NCBI GenBank assembly: GCA_965153355.1
Contig: OZ231128.1
Span: 37,882,001-37,946,000, forward strand
Reading direction: 5' to 3'
Origin: Flaccisagitta enflata
Taxonomy: Eukaryota > Chaetognatha > Sagittoidea > Aphragmophora
Length of the DNA stretch: 64,000 nt
Positions 1 to 10,584 of the stretch are shown in pieces (position 1 is the first letter of the stretch; each line of letters begins with the position of its first letter). Both the position numbers and the translations under genes were made by a program. The notes beneath the pieces were generated by a model. That model searched no databases. It was not told the origin of the DNA and worked only from the letters and a program-made list of their open reading frames with translations.

Positions 1-170
1 TAAACACCATCGTCTTCGTTTTTCGGTCGCCATTTTCGTCATCGTCGTCTTTCGTCGTCATCGTCATCGTTTGAGTTGTTGTCGTCGTCTTATCGAGTTA
101 TGATACACCCGTCGTCGTTATCGATGAGGTCGTTAATGTCGTTCTCGTAGTAATCTGTTTCCAACTTCAG
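1..170. repeat. CGTCRTC-rich low-complexity DNA
   Basis: Imperfect runs of CGTC, CATCGTC and TTGTCGTC words fill the first bases of the window. The composition resembles the degenerate minisatellite near 58.4-59.2 kb. No gene is visible. Confidence 0.6.
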
Positions 171-302
171 GCGTCCTTGACCTTTTTAGTATATTTAGAT
201 TGAGATTTTACCGGCTTCTTACCAACAACTTAACGATGTTCATGGCTTTTCTTTTTTTGTGATCGCGAGACAGACAAAATCTTTATTCTCTTGTTTTGAG
301 GG

Positions 303-362
303 TTTTTAGTTGCGGACATGCAACTCTATAAGTGGTTTTGTCCGTTTGATGGTCCGTCGGCT
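303..362 (+). mobile_element. Hairpin element, subfamily B, 5' fragment
   Basis: The stretch starts TTTTTAGTTGCGGACATGC and continues AACTCTATAAGTGG, TTTTGTCCG and a short GGTCCGTCGG run. This matches the 5' hairpin and start of the tandem zone of the B copies at 2686, 8931 and 53024. The 3' module is missing. Confidence 0.7.
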
Positions 363-748
363 GTGTGTTTATAACAGATAATAAGTAGGCAATTTCAACA
401 TTTTTTCCCAGATTTATGAAAATTGTTTTTAAGTAAGATCTTTTTCTCTGGGACTGTCTGTTTTTTATCTTGACATGATTCTTCTTGTAGAAACAAAATA
501 ACCATTACATCAGGTGAAAATCTTCTGGGGATCTAAAAATAATGTTGCCATATCAAAATATTCATTCTCTTTCCGTATATGAAAGCCTAGGAAATTCTAG
601 GATTTCTCCTAAATCAGAAACGCTTTCATGACTGGTGCTGTAGTTAGATTAGTCGACGAACTGACGATTAACCGATGCGATGAGTAAAGAGGTGCTAACA
701 AGAGACTTGATGACTTTTTTTTCAAGGCAACATGAGTAGGATCTTGTT
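363..748. other. Unassigned AT-rich DNA
   Basis: No repeat family, RNA gene or convincing ORF is recognised here. A small inverted motif (CCTAGGAAATTCTAGG, near 588-603) echoes the CCTAGAAACC vocabulary of the foldback element at 5816-6564, but it is too short to assign. Confidence 0.4.
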
Positions 749-957
749 TTGGCTAGATGCCAAACTCCGGAGTACGGAGTAGGAGTAACTCCGTTTTGCT
801 TTGTTTATGCCATATCGGTTCGTTTGACACTACAAAGACCGAAAGTTTGCGAACTCATATATCAACTTCTGCCTCCAGACTCTCTCTCTCTCTCTTGCTT
901 TATTCTTATCATAAAAAAAAGCCACGACAAATGGCTCGTTGATGGCCCTGGGCAAAA

Positions 958-1636
958 GTCACAGTTGACAGAGCGAGTGACAAGTTACGAAAAGTACAAA
1001 TGTCATTGCGGTCATGACCAGACAGCAACAGTCACAGTTGACAAAGCGAGTGACAAATTACAAAAAAGTACAAATGTTATTTGTGGTCATGACCAGACAG
1101 CAACAGTCACAATTGAAAAAGCGGGTGATAAATTACAAAAAAGTACAAATGTTATTTGTGGTCATGATCAGACAGCAACAGTCACAATTGACAAAGCGGG
1201 TGACAAATTACAAAAAAGTACAAATGTTATTTGTGGTCATGACCAGACAGCAACAGTCACAATTGACAAAGCGGGTGACAAATTACAAAAAAGTACAAAT
1301 GTTATTTGTGGTCATGACCAGACAGCAATAGTCACAATTAACAAAGCGAGTGACAAATTACAAAAAAGTACAAATGTCATTTGTGGTCATGACCAGACAG
1401 CAACAGTCACAATTGACAAAGCGGATGACAAATTACAAAAAAGTACAAATGTTATTTGTGGTCATGACCAGACAGCAACAGTCACAATTGACAAAGCGGG
1501 TGACAAATTACAAAAAAGTACAAATGTTATTTGTGGTCATGACCAGACAGAAACAGTCACAATTGACAAAGCGGGTGACAAATTACAAAGAAGTACAAAT
1601 GTCATATGTGGTCATGAACAGACAAAGCGAGTGACA
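958..1636 (+). repeat. 75-bp minisatellite, about nine copies, open in frame
   Basis: The phrase GTCATGACCAGACAGCAACA recurs every 75 bp (for example 1011, 1086, 1161, 1236). Because 75 is a multiple of three, each reading frame is periodic and at least two stay open. The frame running from 749 to 1708 encodes a 25-residue unit beginning CGHDQTATVTIDKAGDKLQ. The units differ by only a few substitutions, so the array is young or homogenised. The ORF start at 749 uses a non-ATG codon, and the ORF ends just before a dispersed hairpin element. I do not recognise the protein and cannot tell whether it is expressed. Confidence 0.85.
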
Positions 1637-1731
1637 TGTTCGGGGCTGCTGCCCCTCTCACCATTACAACCCAACATACACTTACTTAGGGGCAACTGGT
1701 ATCGCTGACCATCTGACGCTTTTGCGACTTC

Positions 1732-1980
1732 TTTTAGTCGCGTGCTACGCGACTCTACACCCCGCTTTGTCGGTCTGTCCGTTGGTCCGTCGGTCCGTCG
1801 GTCCGTCGGTCCATCGGTCCGTCGGTCCGTCGGTCTGTCCGTTGGTCCGACCGTCACACTTTACTTTTTTGGGTTTTTGCGTTCTTTGGCCTCACTGCTC
1901 CTGCCCAAATGTCAAAGTGACCTCAAATATGGCCCCTGCCCACCCACACGCGACTGGGGTAGCCGTGTATCCGGCCTTAT
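1732..1980 (+). mobile_element. Hairpin element, subfamily A, full copy
   Basis: The element starts TTTTAG followed by the hairpin GTCGCGTGCTACGCGAC, CTCTACACCCCGCTTTGTC and a GGTCCGTC-type minisatellite. The 3' module follows: CACTTTACTTTTTTGGG, GCCTCACTGCTCCTGCCC, GCCCCTGCCCACCC, ACACGCGACTGGGG, GCCGTGTATCCGGCC. The CACGCGAC in the 3' module is the complement of the 5' arm GTCGCGTG. There is no coding capacity. It is a non-autonomous element of uncertain class. Confidence 0.85.
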
Positions 1981-2401
1981 TCTTTTGGGTTTCAAGGTCA
2001 ACTGTACGCAAATTGCACCACAATGAGATACATCCTCAAGCGTCAAGATGTAGGTGATGAGTGACGACTTGTCACTGAAGGCTGACGTTTGAGAAGTGAC
2101 GCGTCTTAAGATGAGTAAATAGCGATGTTCCACGTGGCAGTGTGCCAATAAAACCTGTCAAGATTTACGCAAACTTTATCCCCCTCATTTTCTTCTTCTC
2201 ATTTTCTAACCAAAAGAAATTTTGCCTTTGTTTCCGCATGACACCCAAGGATGAAAAAAAGAATTTTCAGGCGATGTACAAGAAAAAAAAACCAACATAT
2301 CTGTCACGGGAATCTTTGTTATGGAAATCGTTAAGACGATCTACTGTGGACAAAAACAGTCTAGAATCGTCTGAAACAAAAAAATACACGAAACCCATTT
2401 C

Positions 2402-2570
2402 TTTTAGTCGCGTGCTGGGTAATTCTATTGTTCTACTGATGGTCTGTTGGTCTCTAATTTACTTTTTTGGCGTTTTTTAGCATTTTGACTTTACAGACCC
2501 TACCCAATTGCCCTTGTGGCCTTCTATGACAGATCAGCCCATCTGCACGCGACGCGAGTTACGGGCCTTG
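2402..2570 (+). mobile_element. Hairpin element, subfamily A, diverged copy
   Basis: TTTTAGTCGCGTGC at the start, a reduced GGTCTGTTGG tandem zone, TTTACTTTTTTGGCG, and the 3' module GCACGCGACGCG then GGGCCTTG. The internal tandem zone is nearly lost and the loop is altered, but GTCGCGTGC and its complement GCACGCGAC are both kept. Confidence 0.65.
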
Positions 2571-2576
2571 CATCTC

Positions 2577-2684
2577 TTTTTAGTCGCTACGCCCCGTCTG
2601 TCCATCTGTCGGTCCGTCGGTTAAACTTCTTGTCGTTTTTGGGTGGTCCTTGCATAACTGTTCATGCCCAAAGGCATGGTTAGC
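2577..2684 (+). mobile_element. Hairpin element, A-like fragment
   Basis: TTTTTAGTCGCTACGCCCCG followed by GTCTGTCCATCTGTCGG and a degraded GTCGTTTTTGGGTGG module. It abuts the B copy that starts at 2686, so this is part of a cluster of three or four elements. Confidence 0.5.
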
Positions 2685-2685
2685 C

Positions 2686-2932
2686 TTTTTAGTTGCGGAC
2701 ACGCAACTCTATAAGTGGCTTTGTCCGTCCGTCGGTCGGTCCGTCTGTCCGTCGGTCCGCCCGTCCATCCATCCGTCCATCAGCATGAGTTGAAACGTGG
2801 GAAAACGAGCGTTTTAGAAGCTTTTAGTGTATTTGTCTGTTTTGGGAAGGGGGTTGGGAGGGACATTGGGTCTGGATGGGGGTTAGCCGTCCCTACCCAC
2901 CCGTCCGCAACGATATTGTGACCCCGCGTCAC
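2686..2932 (+). mobile_element. Hairpin element, subfamily B, full copy
   Basis: The 5' hairpin is GTTGCGGACACGCAAC, then CTCTATAAGTGGCTTTGTC and a (GTCGGTCC)-type tandem zone. The middle carries AGCATGAGTTGAAACG and a G-rich stretch. The 3' module reads CCCACCCGTCCGCAACG, then ATATTGTGACCCCGCGTCAC. GTCCGCAAC complements the 5' arm GTTGCGGAC, and the last 15 bases form a second small hairpin (GTGAC, CCCGC, GTCAC). Confidence 0.8.
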
Positions 2933-3006
2933 TTGTTTATGACTGCCCTGCCCACCTCAGGTGGCACCTGTATCGAGTTGGGTAGCCGTATATGCGGCCT
3001 TGTCGT
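2933..3006 (+). mobile_element. Hairpin element, A-type 3' fragment
   Basis: CTGCCCTGCCCACC, then GTTGGGTAGCCGTATATGCG and GCCTTGT match the 3' module of subfamily A. The 5' part is absent. Confidence 0.5.
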
Positions 3007-3277
3007 GACTAAAAGTCTCCCTCGACGGAACAAAAGCGAGAGTTACTTGTAAAAAAACAAACAACGAAAGCATAATTTATACGTATACGACAAAAGAGAA
3101 AAAACTGCTCCCATGATAACAAAAGCCGTAGTATTTCCCTAGTAAAAAAAAAAGTAGAGAAAACCTAAACAAATACTCGTAAGGCAACAACAAAGAGCAA
3201 ACACAGGCCCTGGAATTATCGATGTAGTGGAAAAGCAAGCGAGGGAAGAAAGAGACTAATTCAGAAATAACGAGCAC

Positions 3278-3401
<124 letters not shown>

Positions 3402-3590
3402 GAAGAGCAGAATTATAGCGCAAAAAAGAAGGGCAAGAAGAAAAAAAGGAAAAAACAATGATTAAGACGGAAAAGAAGAAAAGGAAGATGAACATGAAAC
3501 AAAAAAGAACAACTGCAACAAGAACAAGAAAAGGAAAAGAAAAAAAAAGGGAAAAATGAGGAAGAAGAAAAGACGAAGAATTAGAAGAAG

Positions 3591-3735
3591 AAGCAAAAGA
3601 AGAAGAAGATGAAGAAGAAATAAAGGAAGAGGACAAAGAAGAAGAGGACAAAGAAGAAGAAGAAGAAGAAGAAGAAGAAGAAGAAGAAGAAGAAGAAGAA
3701 GAAGAAGAAGAAGAAGAAGAAGAAGAAGAAGAATA
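3591..3735. repeat. (GAA)n trinucleotide tract
   Basis: Imperfect, then nearly pure GAA repeats. The Ser-rich or Lys/Glu-rich translations of this tract are repeat artefacts. Confidence 0.9.
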
Positions 3736-3778
3736 TGAAGCAGAAGATCAAAAAGAAATAGAAGAAGTAGAAGATATC

Positions 3779-3874
<96 letters not shown>
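3779..3874. repeat. (GA)n microsatellite
   Basis: GA repeats with one AAAG interruption near the start. Confidence 0.95.
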
Positions 3875-3876
<2 letters not shown>

Positions 3877-3879
3877 GTG

Positions 3880-4240
3880 AAGAATGTGTGAGTGTTGTTA
3901 CTAAATCGCGTTTGCAAAGAGGCTCCCTTTCCCATCTTTGGCGACTGAGTTGACTTTAACTGCTACTCATAAACCCGCTTCTCTTGGCGCCATATATATC
4001 CCTTAGGTTTTCCTCTTGCACTGTCTTAATCCTGCTTCGGGACTTTACCCGTTCTTTTTTTTTCTTGTCTTTTTCTTGTCTTTCTCCTTTTCGATTTTTT
4101 TTCTTTCTCACTTAAACCTATCCATGCCAGCTGTATCATTCACCGATTTTGGTTTAGGGTGTGCTGGAACATGTTAGTCCTTCGGAAATCAAACGTTCTC
4201 GCTCATTGCTCTTAGAACGCACAACTAGAATCTGACTGTC
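3880..4240. other. Unassigned spacer
   Basis: Unique-looking sequence with pyrimidine-rich TTTTTCTTG runs. No gene or repeat family is recognised. Confidence 0.4.
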
Positions 4241-4266
4241 TGTCTGCCTGCGAATCTGTCTGTCTA

Positions 4267-4308
<42 letters not shown>

Positions 4309-4374
4309 AGTCTGTCTGTCTGTCTGTCTAACTGTTTGTTTTTATGTTTTTCTTCCTGTCTGTCTGTCTGTCTC

Positions 4375-4445
<71 letters not shown>

Positions 4446-4465
4446 GTCTGTCTGTCTACCCATTT
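4236..4465. repeat. (TCTG)n tetranucleotide tracts
   Basis: Two long TCTG arrays are separated by a short TTTTTATGTTTTTCTTCC spacer. The Cys/Leu/Ser/Val translation is a repeat artefact. Confidence 0.95.
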
Positions 4466-4672
4466 CTCTTCCTTTCTCTATACTTAATTTATTTTTCCCA
4501 ACTCTTTTGATTTTATTCTTTAATTTAATGCCTCTCATTTCTTTTTTCCAAGCCATTTTCCATTTCTCTTCAGTTCTCTAAGAAATTTTCCTTTTCCATC
4601 AAATAATGGATCACCTTTTCGTTTTTGTGGTCTGCCGTAGAAATCACCCGAAAAAATATTATCATTGTATCA

Positions 4673-4900
4673 GGGCGTGTTTCTAGTGAAGATGAAAAAC
4701 GCGTTTGTACCCGTTAAACACGTTTACAGCATGAATATATATATTCAAGAATTTCGACTGACCCACAAAGAAGTGAGCGAAGTGAGTGAGCGAGCCCGTG
4801 AACGGAGCGAGCGAGCGGAGTGAGCGGTGCGAGCGAATGAACATAGCAAGCGACCAAGTGGCCCGTTAAAAACGCGGTTGTCACGAGTAGAAACAGACCC
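4673..4900. mobile_element. MITE-like element with GGGYGYGTTTCTAGT ends, copy 1
   Basis: The left end reads GGGCGTGTTTCTAGTGAAGA and the right end, on the other strand, reads GGGTCTGTTTCTACTCG. Both are followed by an AACGCG motif. The interior is a degenerate GAGCGAGCGGAGTGAGC array. The second copy is at 42580-42836. The ends resemble hAT-type CAGGG termini, but I could not define a target duplication. Confidence 0.75.
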
Positions 4901-5719
4901 TATAATTGTTCTTCAATGTATGAAGAAAAGAACGAATTATTTCCGAATTTTGGCTTTCGAGGGGGAAAAAGGTAAAATGGCATTTTGTACGACAGCCAAT
5001 TCTTTAACATCAACTGGCTTGGTTTTGACCCAACTGTTACTTTATTCAAATGAATAATCGATAACAATTTTCATACCAATTGATGTTCTTACTTTTTCTA
5101 GTTTTTCCTTTGCCAAAAACGGCAAAATACAGCTGGGTAGTGAATGGAAATGAAGAGAATTGCTGAACGTTGGCTTAACCAAAATCAAATCGCCCCATAT
5201 TGTTGAGATTCAGCATTCATAGTTAGTCGATTGGTGAAAGTGGTGTAAATTTGTGCTGAATCCCCGACCAATTTCAAGTCATCTGACTTTACGTTGAGAC
5301 ATTCTAGGTTAGAAATTGCAGTTCTTTTTGATTTTTTAGATGAAAAACTAGTCATTTTGGCACCAAAAGCCGGATTGTAACAGATGTAACTAAAATACCA
5401 TTGGCATGAAGTAAATGGCAAAAGTTAATCGTTCAAGTTACTTCAATTTTGGCATCAGGCCTTAGAACCACCGTTTACAGCCGTTACTTGCAAGCCTCTT
5501 ACACTACATTGTCCGTCTTCAGGTTATAGCTAACGCTCGATAATTTCCATTGTATTGATCATTGCATTGTCAGTCGTTTAGTCACATGGTCTAATGAGAC
5601 TTACTCATTTCCGGCCCATCATCCGTTACATTAGACAAATGAAAACATTCATATCCGATGTTTCGATTTAGAACACTGGCAATATTTTGCTATATGTCCG
5701 TCACTACCTCAACTTTAGG
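4901..5719. other. Unassigned DNA
   Basis: AT-rich sequence with short ORFs only (under 80 codons). I see no recognisable gene, RNA or element. Confidence 0.4.
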
Positions 5720-6577
5720 CGCATGTGGGTGCACACATCGACCCTGTCCGTCGGTCCGTCAGCATGAGTTGAAAAGTGCCCACCCGTCCGCAACTGGTAT
5801 TGGCCGTGTATCCGGCAGCTGAGTTTCCTACGATTCTAAGAAACGTAGGAATCTGGGTTAGAAAGCTTAGGATTCTAAGTTTCCTAACCAACTTTACAAT
5901 GGGAAATTGAGTTTTTCTCATTTTAATACAGAAAGCGCCCCTTCAATTTTTCCAATTTTTTGGGTGGTTACCAACAACGGGAAGATATCCTGATGCCATT
6001 GAGTAATAGCGTCGCCACTCTACTCTAAGTTGGTGGAAAAAGTGAAAGAAAAATTTTAACCTAGGTTTCTTATGTTTCTAGGTTTTCTAAGAAGATTTTG
6101 TATAGGTTTCTTAGAATTCTAGGTTTTCCAAGATTAACAATGTCAGCGAAAATGAAAATCTTTTCTAACAAAAAAGTGAATCAACCAATGAAAGGAGCAA
6201 CAGATGTACAAGGAAGAAAAAATTTCTATTCTTGCTGATATTGTAAATCCTTGGAAATCTAGAATTCTAAGAAACATCAGCAACATTTTCCTAGAAAACC
6301 TAGAAACCTAAGAAACGTAGGTAGAATTTTTTCATTCCCATTTTTTATCTATTTACAGCAGAGTGGCGATGCTATTCTTTTATGGCATCTGGATGTTGTG
6401 CCATCATGGATAATCACCCAAGAAAGGAGAAAAATCAAAGCAGCGCTTTTTGGGTTATAAGGAAAAGACTCACTTTCCCTTTGTAAAATCAGCTAGGAAA
6501 CCTAGAAACGTAAGCTTTCTAACCCAGAATCCTAGGTTTCTTAGAATCGTAGGATACCCAGCTGTCCGGCCTTGTTT
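5720..6577 (+). mobile_element. Hairpin element, B/A-type, split by a nested foldback element
   Basis: The left part (to 5815) has CTGTCCGTCGGTCCGTC, AGCATGAGTTGAAAAG, CCCACCCGTCCGCAACTGG and GGCCGTGTATCCGG. The right part resumes at 6565 with TCCGGCCTTGTTTC. The pentamer TCCGG is present on both sides of the intervening 749 bp, so the host element was interrupted with a 5-bp target duplication. The host's 5' hairpin is degraded. Confidence 0.75.
5816..6564. mobile_element. Foldback element with CAGCTG ends, nested insertion
   Basis: The left arm starts CAGCTGAGTTTCCTACGATT and continues with CTAAGAAACGTAGG and TGGGTTAGAAAGCTTA. The right arm repeats this in inverted orientation and ends TACCCAGCTG. 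Imperfect arms cover most of the 749 bp. CCTAGAAACC and GAAACCTAGG words, themselves palindromic, recur inside. It is flanked by TCCGG duplications (5811-5815 and 6565-6569). There is no ORF, so it must be mobilised by a protein encoded elsewhere. Confidence 0.85.
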
Positions 6578-6740
6578 CAATGTATTTGTGTCCTACTGCG
6601 TTTGAAAATGAGAAAACGGAAACCAGTTTGATTTTCTCCTCAAAAGTAAAATCCTTTTCACTTTCTTTTTTATTCAACTTCCTTCTTCAAAACGACTTTT
6701 ATGTCTGTCTTGCGTAATATTCTCATTTTGCCAAGTTTCT

Positions 6741-6876
6741 TTTTTTCAGTCGCGGGCTCGTGACTCTATAAGAGGCTTTGTCCGTCCATTCGTTCGTTTG
6801 TCCGTCGCGCTGGAGTTAAATAGTAGGAATTATCGCCCCTGCCCCTCCGTCTTTGTCGATATTGTAACCCTGCGTT
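6741..6876 (+). mobile_element. Hairpin element, subfamily B, diverged and shortened
   Basis: TTTTTTCAGTCGCGGGCTCG, TGACTCTATAAGAGGCTTTG and TCCGTCCATTCG match the B start, and CGATATTGTAACCCTGCG matches the B end. The tandem zone is short and the 3' arm word is lost. Confidence 0.65.
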
Positions 6877-7399
6877 GTTCTTCACATCACTCACTTGATT
6901 TCAGAAAAGTGATGTTGGCCTACCAGAATTTTATGAGGGAATGCGCTTGTGTATCGGTCTCTATGACGGCCGTCTAGAGCTTATGTTTTTTTCACTTTTG
7001 GTAGGGTACTCAATCGAAAACGACTAAAATGGTCAAAATTCCGTTTGCGCACATGGATTGACTCGTAATTACATGTATTTTGATATTTAGCACCATAAAT
7101 GACGCTTTGGTTTATTTTCATGGCCCCTATGTAACTGAATGTGAGTGGAATCCGCCAATCGTTTTCTGGCACTTTTTTTTCCTCGAAAAAATTGGGCCAT
7201 ACCGAGTTTCAAAATGCGTTAATATGTGCGCGCGCACAGAAAAACCTTGGAAGGAGACTAATTTTCATACTGGCTGACACGCTGGCACCAGTCAGTTTGC
7301 TAGAGAGTCGAAACATGAGTGTAATGGTCTCCTTTTGTGCCAAATTTAAAACGTCTTTTGATAGGTCAAAAAACTACACATAACTTGCTTCATCAGAGA

Positions 7400-7592
7400 G
7401 AACAGAGACAGACAGAGACAGACAGAGACAGATAGAGACAGACAGATACAGACAGATACAGACAGATACAGACAGAGACAGGCAGAGACAGACAGAGACA
7501 GACAGAGACAGACAGAGACAGACAGAGACAGACAGAGACAGACAGAGACAGACAGACAGACACAGACAGACACAGACAGACACACAGACTGA
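7400..7592. repeat. (GACAGA)n repeat
   Basis: Near-perfect hexanucleotide GACAGA with GATACA and GACACA variants. The Cys/Leu/Ser ORFs on the minus strand are translations of this repeat. Confidence 0.95.
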
Positions 7593-7814
7593 GACTTTAT
7601 TGAAACTTATATGGGGGTGCCTTCAAACTCAGCACCAAGAACGATTAAACAGCAAACATTGTCATGGGCGGGTGGGCAGGGGCGGTAACCGACTGTCTGA
7701 CTAAAAAGTGATTGATTAAAGAGTACACAACAAACAGGCCGCTCAAGCGTCATTATGGTCAGCGGTTCCCAATGCCCCATTGATATCATTTAGTATTGTA
7801 GTGATGAGGTAATG

Positions 7815-8537
7815 GGGCAGCGGCCCCGGAGGGGTCGATGACCTATGATTCCACACAGGGCAATTTTGTTTTGGAAGGCATGATCTTGGGTCTGAGAAGT
7901 CTAATCTGGGGTCCATAAGGTCTGATCTGGGGTGTGAGAGGCCTGATATAGGGTCTGAGAGGCCTGATAAGAGGTCTGGGAGGCCTGGGGTAAGGCCTAG
8001 TAAGCCTGGAAAGAGGTCTGATTTGGGGTCTGAGAGGCCTGATTAGGGATCCCAGATGCCTGATTTGTAGTTTGAGAGGCCAGATTTGTGGTCTGAGGGG
8101 CCTGATTTGGGGTCTGAAAGGCCTGAAAAGAGGTTCGGAGGCCTGAGTTGGGGCCTAAGAGGCCTGATAAGAGGTCTGAGAGGCCTGATTTGGGGTCTAA
8201 GAGGCCTGATTTGGGGTCTGAGAGGCCCAATTTGGGGTCTGAGAGGCATGATAAGAGGTCTGGAGGCCTGAGTTGGGGCCTAAGAGGTCTGAGAGGCCTG
8301 ATTTAGGGTCTGAGAGGCCTGATTTAGGGTCTGAGAGGCCTGCTTTGAGGTCTGAGAGGCCTGATTTGGGGTCTGAGAGGCCTGATTTGGGGTCTGAGAG
8401 GCCTGAATTGAGGTCCCAGAGGCCTGCTCTGAGGTCTCAGAGGCCTGATTTAGGGCTGGGGGGGGACACTGACATCAGATCGGAAAAGTTGCCCTGTGTG
8501 GAATCATAGGTCATCGACCCCTCCGGGGCCGCTGCCC
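7815..8537. mobile_element. TIR element with internal 21-bp minisatellite
   Basis: The 49 bases at 7815-7863 (starting GGGCAGCGGCCCCGGAGGGG) recur without a mismatch in inverted orientation at 8489-8537. Between them lies a roughly 21-bp tandem array (GAGGCCTGATTTGGGGTCT) with AAGAGG and GGAGGCC variants. Related copies at 20642, 22436 and 49494 have the same end words but different internal units. The SERPDLG-type translations are products of the array. Confidence 0.85.
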
Positions 8538-8930
8538 AAAAAGAAATTAAAACGTCACTGTATGTGGAAGAGTAAATTCACTTCATTTTCTATTATGCCT
8601 CACGAAATGTGTAAAATTGGAAAAAAATTCATTATTGCAATAAGAAAATCAAAACGTTGTAAAATCACCTAATTCACATTTTGACCAAAAAAGTCAACCC
8701 AACGAAATAATGAATTTAAGCTTGGCAACCATCTCAGCGAGCGAGAATGCAACATTGTTTCGTGAAAAATAACCACAGCTAGCTGGAAATTTCTGATCCA
8801 AGACTTTCTTGCGGTGATGAGTTTGAGTCTTAATGGCGTCTAATTTGACCTTGTTTGCGTTCCGGGGCGTTGTCATCAACTTGGCCAAACCCTCGTCAAC
8901 TTCCTCATTGGTCGTCCACAGACCACCGAC

Positions 8931-9136
8931 TTTTTAGTTGCGGACACGCAACTCTATAAGAGGCTTTGTCCGTTGGTCGGTCCGTCGGTCCGTCGGTCCG
9001 TCATGGTGATCGAGTTGAAAACGAGCATTTTCGATACTTTTTGTGTATGTTTGAGTGTTGGAGGTGGGTTGGGGTGTAAATGGGGCTTGGATGCCCCTGC
9101 CCACCCGTCCGCAACAATATTGTGACCCCGCGTCAC
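8931..9136 (+). mobile_element. Hairpin element, subfamily B, full copy
   Basis: TTTTTAG, hairpin GTTGCGGACACGCAAC, CTCTATAAGAGGCTTTGTCC, a (GGTCCGTC)n zone, GAGTTGAAAACGAGCATTTT, a G-rich stretch, CCCACCCGTCCGCAACA, then ATATTGTGACCCCGCGTCAC. It is the cleanest B copy and keeps both the 5'/3' word pair and the terminal GTGAC/GTCAC hairpin. Confidence 0.85.
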
Positions 9137-9139
9137 TTC

Positions 9140-10116
9140 ACCTAAGTTGAGCATTATACAATCCAAAGATATAATGAAAAATGATTGAGTAAAAGAATGT
9201 CGTTTTTTTTTGTCATAACTTCAAAGTCTATGTGTTGGAGGACTAATTTGTAAAGTTTATATCTTATGCAGTCCTATAGGAAATGCCTAGTGTGGCCCCA
9301 TAGTGGCACACTCAGCATTTTGTTTGACTCCAGTAAAAACAAACTCTAACTTTGACGAGTTGTTTTTCCGCGAAAAATGCCAACAGACCAATATCCTTTG
9401 GAACACAGGTAGTAGCTGGTCTCAACTGCTTGTAACCCAAAAATCAGATCTTTTTTCTAAAATTTGACCAAGATATGGACATTTAACGACAGTACCTAAT
9501 TATACAAATTAGGTTTTGGAAAAATTACTGTTTCTTTTTTTGCACGGATTTGCACGGTCTGAACTTGGTACAAGATGTTAGGTCTCAAAGTGCTTTATAT
9601 GAGTATATAAGTTGTTTTGTCACCATCGGTCGCCGGAGATCGCTTTTTAAGGGATGAATTTAAGGGGTTAAAATCCCAAAATTTCAAATCACCATAACTC
9701 CCTAAAAAATCTATTTCAAGGACTGAAATTTTGCACGTATACTAGTGACTGCTAAGACTACTTCCACACCAAAAATCAATGGATTAGACTCAGAACTTAC
9801 AGAGATATACCATTTTTTAAATTTTTCAAATTTTTGGTGCCATACCCTCAAAAATGGTCGGAAAATCCCCAACAAAAAAAGTAATTAGTATAAATGTGTC
9901 TAACTAATGTACATCTAAGAGAAAATTTATCTGCCATAAGTCTTGCAGCCGAAATATGAAATAAACTGAAAAAAGATTTTTGCAGAAAACAAAATTCAAA
10001 ACTAGCCCCCCCCCCATCTTTTTTGGCTCTTTTTCAATCATCGCACTGTGGGTCAATCTAGAAATGAAATCAGGCAAAAAGTAATTAGTGTATTTTTAAA
10101 GTATTTTTTATATTGA
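9140..10116. other. Unassigned AT-rich DNA
   Basis: AT-rich sequence full of short AAAATTTT words, similar in texture to the foldback arms at 28-35 kb. No alignable family member, gene or inverted repeat was found by eye. Confidence 0.4.
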
Positions 10117-10327
10117 TTTTTAGTCGCGTGCTACGCGACTCTACAACCTGCTTTGTCGGTCCATCTCTCAGTCCATCCGTCCATCGGTCCGTCCGTCAGT
10201 CACACTACTTTTTTTTGGTTTTTGCAGTCTTTAGCCTCACTGCTTCTGCACAAATGATTGAGTGACCTCAAATACAGCCTCTGCCCACCCGCACGCAACT
10301 GAGGTAGCCGTGTATGTGGCCTTGTTT
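10117..10327 (+). mobile_element. Hairpin element, subfamily A, full copy
   Basis: TTTTTAG, hairpin GTCGCGTGCTACGCGAC, CTCTACAACCTGCTTTGTC, a short GGTCCGTC zone, GCCTCACTGCTTCTGCAC, CCCACCCGCACGCAACTG, GCCGTGTATGTGGCCTTG. The 3' word GCACGCAAC has one mismatch to the 5' arm complement. Confidence 0.85.
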
Positions 10328-10584
10328 AATTTATTATTGTAATTAAGTTAATTTATATAAAATTTAATTTGATAATAAAGTTTGTATTTTTTAATAATTA
10401 TAAATTCAGAATCTAAAAAAAAAATTATATATTGCATTTAAAAACAATACAAAAAAAATTTTGTTCAATAGAATGTTTTGAAAAACTTTGTATGATACAT
10501 TTGAATCAATTCAGACTTATTAAATAAATTTTGATAAAAAAATGTATCAAAAAATCAATCTCTTTGAAATATTTTTATAATATA

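Noticed and set aside
958-1636. CRISPR-like array
   Set aside because: The units are contiguous 75-bp copies with no unique spacers, and the context is eukaryotic.
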